This document shows, piece after piece, positions 26,800 to 35,985 of a stretch of 49,283 bases of DNA. Below the pieces are notes generated by a model. That model saw only the letters and a program-made list of their open reading frames with translations, ran no database searches and had not been told where the DNA came from. Positions within the stretch are counted from its first letter, which is position 1. Every line of letters begins with the position of its first letter. The translations under genes were made by a program, and so were the position numbers. Origin of the DNA: Deltaproteobacteria bacterium (lineage in GTDB: Bacteria > Desulfobacterota > DSM-4660 > Desulfatiglandales > HGW-15); contig JAFDHO010000030.1 in the NCBI GenBank assembly GCA_019308745.1, forward strand, positions 1-49,283, in the 5' to 3' direction.

Positions 26800-27531
26800 G
26801 TGGCCTCAAGGATCTGCAATCGCAAAGGCAGGGCCTGTCTCTGCCTGACGGTGGTCTTCTCATTCCTTTTCTTCTGGAGTAAGGGCCTCTGTTATGACTT
26901 CGAGCTTTGGGATCACGGGCCAACGGGACATGATACCGTGCTCATTCATGCAGAATTGGATGAGAGGCCCCTGTTCCTCTACTTTCATGTCAAGGGCGAT
27001 AAACTCTGCGAGAGAATGGACCGGGCCTACCTCCAGGCGAGTCAAGTGGAGAATTACCTGAGGGATCTCTATAAGGTCGAACTGGACCCCACGAGGGGTG
27101 AAGATGAAAAGGCCCTGGCCCAAAGGTATGGTGTCAAAAACTACCCGGCCTTCCTGATGACCATCCCCGCCTTTAAAATCAAACCCGTCAGGGTCCATCC
27201 CTTTTTCAAAGATCGCGATATGAGCATTGATGAATTCCTCCAGGCCATAAGGAACAAAATAGCGTTCATGTACGGCAAAAAGGCCTTTTCCTTTTATGAG
27301 GCAAGACAGTACGACGGAGCCCTGAAGTATTATAGGATGATCCTCGATTATAGTCCTGGCGATGTGTATGCCTATTATGCCATGGGAGTGGTGTACCACA
27401 CCATGGGTGTTGAATTGAAGGAGAGGAAGTACCTCAAAGAGGCGGAGAAAATGCTCATGAAGGCCCTGGACATAGAGCCGGGCCACAAAGAAAGCAGAGA
27501 AGAACTGGCCAAACTACGGAGCAGGCACTGA
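26800..27531 (+). CDS. Exported thioredoxin-fold protein with TPR-like repeats
   Basis: A 243-residue protein. GAGGAGG at 26784-26791 points to the GTG at 26800 as start, giving a normal signal peptide (basic n-region ASRICNRKGR, then a hydrophobic core ending near LCYDF). The middle part resembles a thioredoxin fold (PLFLYFHVKGDKLC ... ARYGVKNYPAFLM-like pattern with a cis-Pro-type NYP), but the usual CxxC is reduced to one Cys. The C-terminal third has helical repeats (AFSFYEARQYDGALKYYRMI, DVYAYYAMGVVYHTMG) typical of TPR. It is probably periplasmic, role unknown, and lies 75 bp after the Mo/W oxidoreductase gene. Confidence 0.75.
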   Translation: MASRICNRKGRACLCLTVVFSFLFFWSKGLCYDFELWDHGPTGHDTVLIHAELDERPLFLYFHVKGDKLCERMDRAYLQASQVENYLRDLYKVELDPTRGEDEKALAQRYGVKNYPAFLMTIPAFKIKPVRVHPFFKDRDMSIDEFLQAIRNKIAFMYGKKAFSFYEARQYDGALKYYRMILDYSPGDVYAYYAMGVVYHTMGVELKERKYLKEAEKMLMKALDIEPGHKESREELAKLRSRH

Positions 27532-27552
27532 ACCGAAACGACTGCATGCAGG

Positions 27553-27589
27553 CTGAGGGCGGGCACCCCTAGGGGTCTTCCATCCTCAG
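27553..27589 (+). other. Hairpin after the TPR gene; rest of the gap empty
   Basis: CTGAGG (27553-27558) pairs with CCTCAG (27584-27589) around a perfect 12-bp palindrome ACCCCTAGGGGT (27565-27576). No T-run follows, so it is a weak terminator candidate. Apart from this and a possible promoter, 27532-27928 shows no gene. Confidence 0.35.
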
Positions 27590-27761
27590 GCACCATCGAG
27601 GTGAAGTTCGAACACCCTCCCTATGGCTCCTGGCACATATCCCTTTGTGATTCTTCTTTCTTCCATCACCTTCGGAAATAAGTATACCATCGCCTCCAAA
27701 ATGAGTTCAAGCCAACATCACGCTTTTTCCATGTAAATTACGGGCGAGGACCACGGAAAAT

Positions 27762-27789
27762 TTGACTGGCTATTTTTCTCATTTAGGAT
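27762..27789 (+). promoter_or_regulatory. Possible promoter upstream of ychF
   Basis: TTGACT, a 16-nt spacer and TAGGAT, about 140 bp before the YchF start. Moderate match, seen by eye. Confidence 0.35.
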
Positions 27790-27928
27790 AAACTGTTCTG
27801 GATTCCTGGAACTGACGGAAGAGGTGAGGGGTAAAAGCATCTTGCAGCCCACCTGGTATGCGGAGCGTTCGGAAGCCAGCACGAGGCAGCCGAACTCATG
27901 AATCCTATGTTCTCGGGGAGGCCAGGGG

Positions 27929-28975
27929 ATGAAGCTGGGGATTATTGGACTTCCCGGGGCAGGCAAATCAACCATCTTTTCTGCCCTTACCGGCGCCAGA
28001 GGGGAAAGTGGACCATCAAGAACGCCGTCTAAGGAACAGGTATTGGGGACGGTAAAGGTTGCAGATGAGAGGGTCGATTTCCTGACCGGATTATACCGCC
28101 CCAAGAAAACGACCTACGCGCAGGTTGAATATTTGTTGCCGTCGGCCATCCTGTCCGGTGTCAAGGCAGGAGCAGAGAATGCGGTGTGGAACCAGGTGCG
28201 GGCGTGCGATGCCTTGATCCACGTGATCAGGAATTTCAAGCCCCCGGGTGGCCCGGCCCCGAGTCCCGAGGAGGATTTTTGGAGACTTGAAGAGGAAATG
28301 ATCCTCAACGACATGATGGTCGTTGAGAAAAGGATGGAAAGAATCGATCTGGATAGAAAAAGGGGCAAAAAGGAGAACGAAAAGGAATACCAACTCCTGG
28401 GGTCCTGCCGAGATCTATTGGAGACCAGCGCACCGATCAGAAGGGACCAGGGACTCGCCTTGGCCCCGGAATTGAGAGGCTTCACCTTCCTCTCCGCCAA
28501 GCCCGAATTGGTTGTTATTAACAATGAAGACGATGACCCCGCCTCGCCCCCGTGGAGCGCGCCCCCTGAGGAAGTTGAAACCATGGTTGTCAGGGGAAGG
28601 CTTGAGATGGACATCTCTTCTATGTCTCCGGAAGAGGCCGAAGAATTCCTTACGGAGTATGGAATCGAGAAAACCGCCCTCGACAGGGTTATCAGGGCAA
28701 GCTATAAGCTACTGAATCTTATATCGTTTTTTACAGTATTGAACGAAGAGGTCAGGGCGTGGACCATAACCCGGGGAACCACAGCCCTTGATGCTGCCGG
28801 GACAGTACATTCCGACATGAAAAGGGGGTTCATACGGGCGGAAGTCCTCTCCTTCCAGCATCTCAAAGAGTACGGTTCTTTCCAGGAGGCAAAAAGAGCG
28901 GGGCAGGTGCGCCTTGAAGGCAAAGACTACAGGGTCCAGGATGGTGATATCATCAATTTCAGGTTCAATCTGTGA
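27929..28975 (+). CDS. ychF: YchF/OLA1-type ATPase with TGS domain
   Basis: Obg-related P-loop nucleotidase; YchF proteins prefer ATP and associate with ribosomes and stress responses. The 348-residue protein starts with KLGIIGLPGAGKSTIF (canonical YchF has GLPNVGKST, so this is divergent), has a helical insert with charged coiled coil (about 110-160), and a C-terminal TGS domain with AWTITRGTTALDAAGTVHSDMKRGFIRAEV. It is about 15 residues shorter than typical YchF and may be a lineage-specific paralogue rather than the orthologue. ATG 27929 has a GAGG upstream. Confidence 0.82.
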   Translation: MKLGIIGLPGAGKSTIFSALTGARGESGPSRTPSKEQVLGTVKVADERVDFLTGLYRPKKTTYAQVEYLLPSAILSGVKAGAENAVWNQVRACDALIHVIRNFKPPGGPAPSPEEDFWRLEEEMILNDMMVVEKRMERIDLDRKRGKKENEKEYQLLGSCRDLLETSAPIRRDQGLALAPELRGFTFLSAKPELVVINNEDDDPASPPWSAPPEEVETMVVRGRLEMDISSMSPEEAEEFLTEYGIEKTALDRVIRASYKLLNLISFFTVLNEEVRAWTITRGTTALDAAGTVHSDMKRGFIRAEVLSFQHLKEYGSFQEAKRAGQVRLEGKDYRVQDGDIINFRFNL

Positions 28976-28978
28976 CAC

Positions 28979-29291
28979 GCTGTTGCCCAAATCCCTTTGT
29001 TTGCTTTACCCGCGAACAGGGACTACCAAGGCACTGCAGTGCCCCTTGGAAGGTCTTTTCAAAAGGCTCAATATTCGTCCTGATCCTTTTCTGCGCCCCC
29101 ATAATCCTCACAGTCGTCTCCTAACAGGCACAGAACAAGGAGACTCCGGTGGAGATGATCTCTTGGGGCTATTGAGGCCTTCTATTAAATGTTTGGTGCC
29201 GTGCCCAATGCCTGGGAGGAAGTTGATTGAGCCTTTTGAAAAGACCTCCCAAGGGGCTAGCCACCACCGTTGTTGTGTTTTGGGCAACAGC
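28979..29291. repeat. Interspersed repeat family A, copy 3 (complete, MITE-like)
   Basis: A 313-bp element with perfect 13-bp terminal inverted repeats GCTGTTGCCCAAA (28979-28991) and TTTGGGCAACAGC (29279-29291). A second inverted pair lies inside, 29042-29072 with 29226-29256, matching at 30 of 31 positions. Between the inner arms are 153 bp with a GTCTCC/GGAGAC stem. It encodes no transposase, so it would be a non-autonomous element. It begins 3 bp after the ychF stop. I see no convincing target-site duplication. The following 29292-29490 holds no recognisable gene. Confidence 0.8.
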
Positions 29292-29490
29292 ATGGTGATA
29301 CACAAGCTGGATGTCATGGGGGCACGCGGGATCTTGAGAGACATTATAGGTGGTCCTTGTCGGACCTCTCAGAGGCTGTGCGGACTGGCCGAGGCTGATG
29401 TGCCTCCTCTTGGCTCGCCGAGCCGGGTATCCGTATAGCCATATGTCACGCCAGCGTGAAGGTTGACAAAAAAAAGAAAGGAATCAGGAA

Positions 29491-30526
29491 ATGGATAAGG
29501 TAAAGGTGGGCATTATAGGAGCCGGTGGTTTTGGTGGTTGCGGGGCCATTGAGCTGCTCTGCCCTCATTGATAAACAGGACGTGGGCAAACCCATAAGTG
29601 ACCTTTATCCCCACCTAAAGGGATTTTGTGACATGCCGATAATAGACCCGGAAGACCCCAAGTGTCCGGATGACTTCCACGCGGCCTTCTTCGCAACCCC
29701 CGATGGGGTGGGACAGCGGCAGGCCCGGAAGTACCTTGAAAAGGGGATCAAGGTCATCGACTACAGCGGAGATTTCCGCTTTAATGATAAAGAGATATAC
29801 AGAGGTTACGCATCCCGGATTGGCAAGCCCCAAGAGCACGCTTCGGCGGACCTGTTGCCCGCTTCGGTGTACGGTCTGGCCGAGCTTCACAGGGACAGGA
29901 TCGCACGATCATCTCTTGTCGGAAACCCCGGCTGCTTTGCCGTGAGCTGTATTCTCGGGATCGCACCCGCCCTGGAATACCAACTTATAAACCCGGAGAC
30001 CATTGTCTGCGATGCAAAGACAGGGGTTTCAGGGGCCGGGAAGAATCCTTCCCCAACCTTTCATTACCCTGCCCGCTATGACGCCATGAATGCCTATAAG
30101 GTCTCGGGCCACCAGCATGTCTTTGAAATAGAAACAGAGCTGAGTCGGATTGCAGGGCAGGGGATAGCGATTACCTTTACTCCCCACGTGGTCCCTCTGT
30201 GCAGGGGGATACTGACAACCATATACGGGCAACTTGAAGAGGGACAGGATATTGAGAGGATCAAAGATGCCTACAGGTCCTTTTACGGTGGGGAGCCTTT
30301 TGTCAGGGTCATCGGACCGGAGAGGCCCGTCAACACCACGGATGTCCGGGGCAGCAATTTCTGTAATCTCTCTCTGAATGTAGATGACAGGACTGGAAAA
30401 TTGATAGTTATCAGCGTCATAGACAACCTGGTGAAGGGCCAGGCAGGCAGTGCCGTTCAAAATATGAACATCATGTTCGGGTTGGATGAGAAGGCAGGCT
30501 TACTCAAGCCAGGTCGATACCCATAG
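29491..30526 (+). pseudogene. argC: N-acetyl-gamma-glutamyl-phosphate reductase, frameshifted
   Basis: Arginine biosynthesis enzyme that reduces N-acetylglutamyl phosphate. The N-terminus (MDKVKVGIIGAGGFGG, ATG 29491) is in one frame and stops at a TGA near 29569; the rest (ALIDKQDVGKPISDLYPH onward) is one frame over. That rest carries the catalytic Cys in GNPGCFAVS, the GVSGAGKNPSPTFHYPARY-type region and GHQHVFEIE. Compared with the usual ELLxRHPxxxxxAL pattern, about nine codons between ELL and ALID are missing with one base left, consistent with a deletion of about 26 bp. A GTG-started protein from 29525 would lack the nucleotide-binding loop. This may be a true pseudogene or a sequencing/assembly error. 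Confidence 0.8.
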
Positions 30527-30527
30527 C

Positions 30528-32843
30528 CTATTTGATGCAGACCTTTCTGACCTGGAGGAGGTCTGTCTGTCCCAGGAAGATCTTGCGGATACCGTCCTGC
30601 ATCAGGGTGGTCATACCGTCTTTGATGGCCTGTTCCCTGATCTCTTCCATCTTGGCACGGCCCTGTATCAAAGACTTCAGTTCGTCAGTGCCTGCCAGGA
30701 GTTCATGGAGACCGGTCCTGCCCCGGTAACCCGTGTTACCGCAGTTATTGCATCCTTTGGCCCTGTAAAGGACCAGGTCACTGTTGTGAGGAAAGCCTAG
30801 TGCGTCGAAGTCTCCTTCGTAGGCCCGTGCAAGGGCGTCGTATTCTTCTCGGCTGGGGTGATACTCTTCCTTACAATCCTTGCACAGGGTTCGAACAAGC
30901 CTCTGGGCGAGGACTCCGAGGAGGGCGTCTGCAAAATTAAAGGGGTCCATCCCCATGTCCAGGAGCCTGGTGATGGTCTCGGGCGCACTGTTGGTATGGA
31001 GGGTGCTGAAGACCAAGTGGCCCGTAAGGGATGCCTCGATTCCCGTAGAAACCGTCTCATGGTCCCGCATCTCCCCGACCATGATGACGTCGGGGTCGGC
31101 CCTCAGGAACGACCTCATTGCAGTGGCAAAATCAAAACCGATCTTTGGGTGCACCTGCACCTGCCTTAACCCCTCCTGCGTGATTTCTACCGGGTCCTCT
31201 GCTGTCCATATCTTTGTTTCGGGTTTGTTTATGTACCGCAGCGCCGCATGAAGGGTCGTGGTCTTACCACTTCCTGTAGGACCCACAACCAGGACAATCC
31301 CGTAGGGCTTTGTTATCATGTCGATGAAGGCATTGTAATTCCTCTCGCTCATGCTCATTTTTTCGAGTGGTATAGGCTCGCCTGCGGCCAATAACCTCAA
31401 TACCACGTCCTCGTTTCCACCGGCCGTGGGTACGGTGGCAACCCTCAACTCAATGTCCAGCGGTGCATACTTTTTGAACTTGATCTTCCCGTCCTGGGGC
31501 AGACGCCTCTCAGCAATATCCAGGTCGGACATGATTTTCAGTCTTGATACGATGGCCCTCTTGTAGGTATAGGGGAAGGTCTGGTAGATCTGACAGGCCC
31601 CGTCGATCCTGAACCTGATGACGGCGTTGGACTTGCCCGACCTGGGCTCAATATGGATATCCGATGCGCCCCTGTTGTAAGCATCAACGATCATCTTGTT
31701 GACAAGTTGTACGATAACACCATCTTCCTCAGAGACCCGCTCCATTTCTTCATCGTATTCTTCATCCGATTCCGCGAGCTTCCCCAGAAGGTCCTCAATG
31801 CTTCCGGAGTCCTTCATCAGGTCTGATCTCTTTATGTCAAAGAACAGGTCGATCATCTTGAAGATGTCATCCTTCAGGGCGACGCAGTATTCAAGCTCTC
31901 TGCCGGGAATTAGCCTCCTTATGGCATCCCTTGCCGGGAGGAAATCAGGGTTTTCCATGGCCACGACGACCTTGTTGCCCGTCTGCGAAACCGGGACAAA
32001 CACATTGTTTCTGAGGAAGCTGGGTCTGAGCCCGGTGACGAGCTGGCCTGGGATCACCATTTTTTCATCATAGGGAATAAAGCGTGTCTTGTAGTAATTG
32101 GACAAGGACTTCCCTATGTCTTCCCTAGACACGTTGTAGTCACTCATGAGCACGGATTCCACGGGCTTCTTTGCCTTCCTCGCGGTGGTCATGGCAATTT
32201 CGAGATCCTTCACCGTGATTATGTTATTGGAGATGAGGAAATCGAACTTGCTGGGCTTTCTTCTCTGTGCGACCTTTTGATTCTTGAAGAAGGCAACCCC
32301 GAGGACCCGTGCTATTTCCAATACGGAGGCCTCATCCTCTGACGTGAATTTGGGGCCGTTCTTCTTGTTAATGAGCTGTATGACCCCGAGGAGATATTTA
32401 TTGTAGGAAATGGGTGCGGCCAGGATCTGCTTGGTCTTGTATCCTGTCTTACTGTCCCAGCTTTTGTCGAACTTGAGGGTGGGACTTATTCTTGCCAGCT
32501 CTTTCTCGTCATAGGCATTGGAGACGTTGACGATGTGACCGGAAAATGCACAGTAGCCGGAAATGCTCTCGTTGTTCACAGGAACCCGGATCTCGTTCAC
32601 CTCGTCCCCTGTCTTGAACCTTGAAACTATTTGCTTCTTGAGACCGTCTACCACGTAAATGGTAATCCTGTCCGCATCAAAGAGGCCCAGGATATCATCC
32701 TGGAGATTGATAAGGATATCATCCGTGTCCCTCGCAGCGTGGATCTTGTTCGTGATGTAGTTGATCTTCTTCTGAAACTGGAGCTGCTCTTGAAGGGATC
32801 TATCCTTTTTTGATTTTGTCTCTAGTTTTTCGATAGCTGCCAT
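30528..32843 (-). CDS. GAF-domain GspE/PilB-type secretion ATPase
   Basis: Hexameric ATPase that powers assembly of type IV pili or type II secretion pseudopili. The 771-residue protein has an N-terminal coiled coil and GAF sensor domain (about 30-185), an MshEN-like segment (about 205-310, which can bind c-di-GMP in relatives), then the ATPase with GPTGSGKTTT (Walker A, about 521), the Asp box DPVEITQEGLRQ, Walker B DVIMVGEMRD, the His box TLHTNSAPETI and a zinc site CKDC ... CNNC. I prefer ATG 32843 (AGGGA nine bases upstream) over ATG 32864. Pilus genes are not adjacent. It is convergent with argC. Confidence 0.93.
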   Translation of the reverse strand: MAAIEKLETKSKKDRSLQEQLQFQKKINYITNKIHAARDTDDILINLQDDILGLFDADRITIYVVDGLKKQIVSRFKTGDEVNEIRVPVNNESISGYCAFSGHIVNVSNAYDEKELARISPTLKFDKSWDSKTGYKTKQILAAPISYNKYLLGVIQLINKKNGPKFTSEDEASVLEIARVLGVAFFKNQKVAQRRKPSKFDFLISNNIITVKDLEIAMTTARKAKKPVESVLMSDYNVSREDIGKSLSNYYKTRFIPYDEKMVIPGQLVTGLRPSFLRNNVFVPVSQTGNKVVVAMENPDFLPARDAIRRLIPGRELEYCVALKDDIFKMIDLFFDIKRSDLMKDSGSIEDLLGKLAESDEEYDEEMERVSEEDGVIVQLVNKMIVDAYNRGASDIHIEPRSGKSNAVIRFRIDGACQIYQTFPYTYKRAIVSRLKIMSDLDIAERRLPQDGKIKFKKYAPLDIELRVATVPTAGGNEDVVLRLLAAGEPIPLEKMSMSERNYNAFIDMITKPYGIVLVVGPTGSGKTTTLHAALRYINKPETKIWTAEDPVEITQEGLRQVQVHPKIGFDFATAMRSFLRADPDVIMVGEMRDHETVSTGIEASLTGHLVFSTLHTNSAPETITRLLDMGMDPFNFADALLGVLAQRLVRTLCKDCKEEYHPSREEYDALARAYEGDFDALGFPHNSDLVLYRAKGCNNCGNTGYRGRTGLHELLAGTDELKSLIQGRAKMEEIREQAIKDGMTTLMQDGIRKIFLGQTDLLQVRKVCIK

Positions 32844-33055
32844 AAGAGATTTCCCTGGAAACATTCCCTACGAACCAGTATAAAATTGCCCTAAACGCAT
32901 GCCCTGACCCTGGAAGGTTCATGCGAAGTCCTCTACAGTGGCAAATTTGCTGGCCGAAAAAGGAATAACTTCTATATTTTACATGATTTCGCGGATTATT
33001 CAACCTATTTGTTTCTTAATAAAACTGAATGGAACCTGTTGCCTCTTTCAAAGAC

Positions 33056-33094
33056 ACCCAACCCTTTCCCGACCCTGTTGACGAAGGGCTGGGT
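33056..33094 (+). other. Hairpin in the gap before tatD
   Basis: ACCCA-a-CCCTT (33056-33066) pairs with AAGGG-c-TGGGT (33084-33094), followed by a short TTT. No plus-strand gene precedes it, so a terminator role is doubtful. Nothing else is evident in 32844-33129. Confidence 0.3.
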
Positions 33095-33129
33095 TTTGGA
33101 AGTTTATCCTTTATTCACTTTTATATCAA

Positions 33130-33894
33130 ATGCTTGTAGATACCCACGCACACCTGGATATGGAAGAATACGAGGAGGACCTTTGCGACGTATTGAACAA
33201 TGCCTCTCAAAATGGGGTCAGCACAATCATCACCATCGGAGTGGATGTGTCCAGTTCCTTGAGAGGCCTTGAGTTGGCAAGGAAATATGATTGGATCTTC
33301 TGCTCTGTCGGCTGCCATCCGCACCATGCCCGGGGCCTGACCACCGAATCCCTCTCAAGGCTCTCCCTGCTGGTTCCGGAAAAGAAAATAGTTGCCTGGG
33401 GTGAGATCGGTTTGGATTTCTACAGGAGATATTCGCCCCCGGACAAGCAGGTTGAGGCATTTGTCAGCCAGCTGGATGTGGCTGTGGGGCATGGATTGCC
33501 CATTATCATCCACAGCCGGGAGGCCAACCTTGATGTTTTTGAAATTGTTAAGAAACGAGGCACATCCCAGAAAGGAGTGCTCCATTGTTTTTCCGGAGAT
33601 TACGAGCTTGCCATGAAGTTCATCGATCTCGGGTACCTCATATCCATACCCGGAACAGTCACCTACCCGAAGGCCGACAATGTCCGGGACGTGGCCGGGA
33701 GAATTCCCCTGGACCACCTCCTCCTTGAGACGGATGCTCCTTTTCTTGCACCTGTCCCAAAAAGAGGACGACGTAATGAACCCAAGTATTTGATCTATAC
33801 GGCAAAAAAGGTTGCTGAAATCAGGGGAATGGATCTCCAAGAGATAGCCCGTCATACCACGGAGAATGCCCGCAGGCTTTTCGGCATACCTTGA
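33130..33894 (+). CDS. TatD-family metal-dependent deoxyribonuclease
   Basis: TIM-barrel amidohydrolase-fold hydrolase; TatD proteins act as 3'-5' exonucleases or D-aminoacyl-tRNA deacylase-like enzymes. The 254-residue product has the metal motifs DTHAHLD at 4-10, GCHPHHA near 64, GEIGLDFYR near 96, IIHSREA near 130, HCFSGD near 156 and ETDAPFLAP near 203. Length and order are fully typical. Its stop overlaps the start region of maf. Confidence 0.95.
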   Translation: MLVDTHAHLDMEEYEEDLCDVLNNASQNGVSTIITIGVDVSSSLRGLELARKYDWIFCSVGCHPHHARGLTTESLSRLSLLVPEKKIVAWGEIGLDFYRRYSPPDKQVEAFVSQLDVAVGHGLPIIIHSREANLDVFEIVKKRGTSQKGVLHCFSGDYELAMKFIDLGYLISIPGTVTYPKADNVRDVAGRIPLDHLLLETDAPFLAPVPKRGRRNEPKYLIYTAKKVAEIRGMDLQEIARHTTENARRLFGIP

Positions 33895-33899
33895 ATGAA

Positions 33900-34523
33900 A
33901 TGAGATTTCGACCGATCAGTCCGGATTATCCGCTCGTATTGGCTTCGGCCTCTCCCAGAAGAAGGCGTCTCCTGGAACAGGTGGGGCTGCCCTTTCTCTG
34001 TTCTCCGAGCAAAATAGACGAGGACGACTCCTTTTTGGGAGGCGCGCCTGCACCTGCCCTTCTGGCCCGGGAAAAGGCCCTGGCCGTGTCCGAGAGGCAC
34101 AGGAACACTTGGATATTGGGAGCAGACACCATCGTGACCAAGGGCCACCGTGTCCTGGGCAAGCCCAGGGACCCCGGAGATGCCCGAAGAATGCTGACCA
34201 TGCTGAGTGGGGCCGAACACAGGGTGATCACGGGAATCTGTATCCTGGACCCCCTGTTGCGCACGGCTCACCGGGAAGAAGTCATCACCCTCGTAAAGAT
34301 GAAGGCCCTCACTGATGAAGAAATCCGGGCCTATATCGCCTCCGGGGAGCCCTTTGGCAAGGCGGGCGGCTATGCGATCCAGGGTATTGGATCCTTTATG
34401 GTGGAGTCAATAACAGGTTCCTATACCAATGTGGTAGGCCTGCCCATATGCGCCCTTGTCAAGGCCCTCCTGGCATGCGGCGCCCTGAACTCCTTCCCCC
34501 TCCTCCCTAAGCCAAAAAGGTGA
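33900..34523 (+). CDS. maf: Maf-like nucleoside triphosphate pyrophosphatase
   Basis: House-cleaning enzyme that hydrolyses non-canonical or excess nucleoside triphosphates to monophosphates. The 207-residue protein has LVLASASPRRRRLLEQVG near the start, ILGADTIV, KPRDPGDARRMLTMLSG, GYAIQGIGSFMVESITGSYTNVVGLP. I use the ATG at 33900; a TTG at 33891 is also in frame. It is translationally close to tatD. A CACCCC/GGGGTG hairpin at about 34528-34550 follows the stop. Confidence 0.93.
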   Translation: MRFRPISPDYPLVLASASPRRRRLLEQVGLPFLCSPSKIDEDDSFLGGAPAPALLAREKALAVSERHRNTWILGADTIVTKGHRVLGKPRDPGDARRMLTMLSGAEHRVITGICILDPLLRTAHREEVITLVKMKALTDEEIRAYIASGEPFGKAGGYAIQGIGSFMVESITGSYTNVVGLPICALVKALLACGALNSFPLLPKPKR

Positions 34524-34626
34524 AGCACCCCGAAGCACGCTCCGGGGGTGTCCTGGCTAAGCCAAGGTAATGTTCCGGAACGACTCGAAAAAACCCTCCC
34601 CTATCTCCCCTGCCTTCACCGTGATC

Positions 34627-34665
34627 GATGATTCCCTGAAGGCCGTGGTGCCTTCTTCAAATCAT
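34627..34665 (-). terminator. Two-stem hairpin directly after dctM
   Basis: GATGATT (34627-34633) pairs with AATCATC (34659-34665), and inside, across symmetric 4-nt loops, GAAGGC (34638-34643) pairs with GCCTTC (34650-34655). It starts 2 bp after the dctM stop on the minus strand, at the end of the catabolic operon. No T-run follows, so it may stabilise the 3' end rather than terminate. Confidence 0.45.
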
Positions 34666-34667
34666 CC

Positions 34668-35969
34668 CTAAAACCCCATTCTTCCAGGGAGCCATGTGGC
34701 CAAGGAGGGGAAAAACATGATAATCATGAGCCCGATCACAAGCAGGAAGAGAAAGGGTGCCGCGCCACCCACGATATCCTTCATCGTGATATTTGGAACC
34801 GACCCCTTCAGTATGAAGAGGTTCAAGCCTACGGGCGGCGTGATCATGCCCATTTCTACGTTGATGGTTACCACAATGCCGAACCACACGGGGTCGAAGC
34901 CCAGCTGGGTCACGATCGGGAAGAGTATGGGAAGGGAAATAACCATGATGGCCATGGGATCAAGCAGGCATCCCATGAGGAGGAGGATGATGTTGATGAT
35001 GATCATCACCGACCACTTGGATATATTGAGGGATATGATTCCTTCCGTGACGAACTGGGGGATCCCCAGGCTTGACAGCAGAAAGGCAAGGACATTCCCC
35101 CCTATGACCAGGAACATGATCATGGAAGTAACGGCAACTGTCCTTTTCAAGGCCTCGTGCATTGCGTTGACTGTGAGTCGCCTGTAAATAATCGCAATGC
35201 CGAGAGAAAGTGTCGCACCGATTGCGGCGGATTCCGTGGGAGTCGCGATCCCGGCATAGATGGACCCTATTATGCTGATGGCAAGGAACAGGAATGCCCA
35301 TACTCGCTTGAGAGAGGAGAACCTCTTTGACCAGCTCACACCCTTTGTGGCCGGGGCAAGGCCGGGCCGGGCCTTTACGGCCAGAGCAATGGAGAGACAC
35401 AGGATAAAGGCCAGGATAAGCCCGGGAATGATGCCTGCAATAAAGAGCTTCCCGATGGACACCTCGGTAATGAAACCATAGATGATCATTGTTATGCTGG
35501 GCGGGATCAATATTCCAAGGGTGCCCCCGACGGCGATTGAACCCACTGCAAGTCTTCTGTTGTATCCCCTTTTTATCATCTCAGGGATGGAAACCAGACC
35601 AATGGTGGCAGCTGTGGCAGGGCTTGATCCGCTAATGGCCGCAAAGCCCGTGCATGTGACTATGCTACTTATTGCCAGACCGCCCGGAAGCCAGCTCAAC
35701 CAGTCATGGGCCGCCGTATAGATATCGTCTCCAATACCGGAGAAAGAGACTATCTCTGCCATGAGGATGAAGAGAGGCAAGGTTATCATGAAGAGATTTG
35801 TCCCCGTTGTTGCTGCTATTTCGGCTATCTGGTAAAGGTTTCCCAAGTCCAGGAAGCATACGATACCGGCAAGCCCCAGGAATCCCAGTCCAAATGATAT
35901 GGGCGTTCCCAGGGCAAGTAAAAGGATCAGCAGGAGAATCAACAGGATCGCTATGGTGCTTACGTCCAC
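34668..35969 (-). CDS. dctM: TRAP transporter large permease DctM
   Basis: Twelve-helix-type subunit of a sodium- or proton-driven TRAP importer. The protein is almost wholly hydrophobic, with the DctM signatures GTPISFGLGFLGLAG near the start, FAAISGSSPATAATIG, ILIPPSITMIIYG and GMITPPVGLNLFIL. I choose the GTG at 35969 (VDVSTIAILL), which follows GGAGTAGGAG and lies 16 bp after dctQ; an ATG at 36014 would overlap dctQ by 29 bp. It is the last gene of the catabolic operon, which points to an aromatic or organic acid substrate. Confidence 0.93.
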   Translation of the reverse strand: MDVSTIAILLILLLILLLALGTPISFGLGFLGLAGIVCFLDLGNLYQIAEIAATTGTNLFMITLPLFILMAEIVSFSGIGDDIYTAAHDWLSWLPGGLAISSIVTCTGFAAISGSSPATAATIGLVSIPEMIKRGYNRRLAVGSIAVGGTLGILIPPSITMIIYGFITEVSIGKLFIAGIIPGLILAFILCLSIALAVKARPGLAPATKGVSWSKRFSSLKRVWAFLFLAISIIGSIYAGIATPTESAAIGATLSLGIAIIYRRLTVNAMHEALKRTVAVTSMIMFLVIGGNVLAFLLSSLGIPQFVTEGIISLNISKWSVMIIINIILLLMGCLLDPMAIMVISLPILFPIVTQLGFDPVWFGIVVTINVEMGMITPPVGLNLFILKGSVPNITMKDIVGGAAPFLFLLVIGLMIIMFFPSLATWLPGRMGF

Positions 35970-35985
35970 GGCTCCTACTCCGTTT

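Noticed and set aside
28941-29300. ATGGTGATA at 28941-28949 and 29292-29300 as a target-site duplication of the MITE
   Set aside because: The left copy lies 30 bp away from the element end inside ychF, so the match is most likely chance.
28914-29438. Open frame across the MITE-like element downstream of ychF
   Set aside because: It runs through the inverted repeats, overlaps the ychF end out of frame, and has no transposase motif.
29462-29490. TTGACA before argC as its promoter
   Set aside because: It is only about 25 bp upstream of the ATG, leaving no room for a -10 element, start and ribosome site.
29525-30526. argC as an intact gene starting at GTG 29525
   Set aside because: This start lacks the GxGxxG nucleotide-binding loop, which is present in the other frame just upstream, so a frameshift is the better reading.
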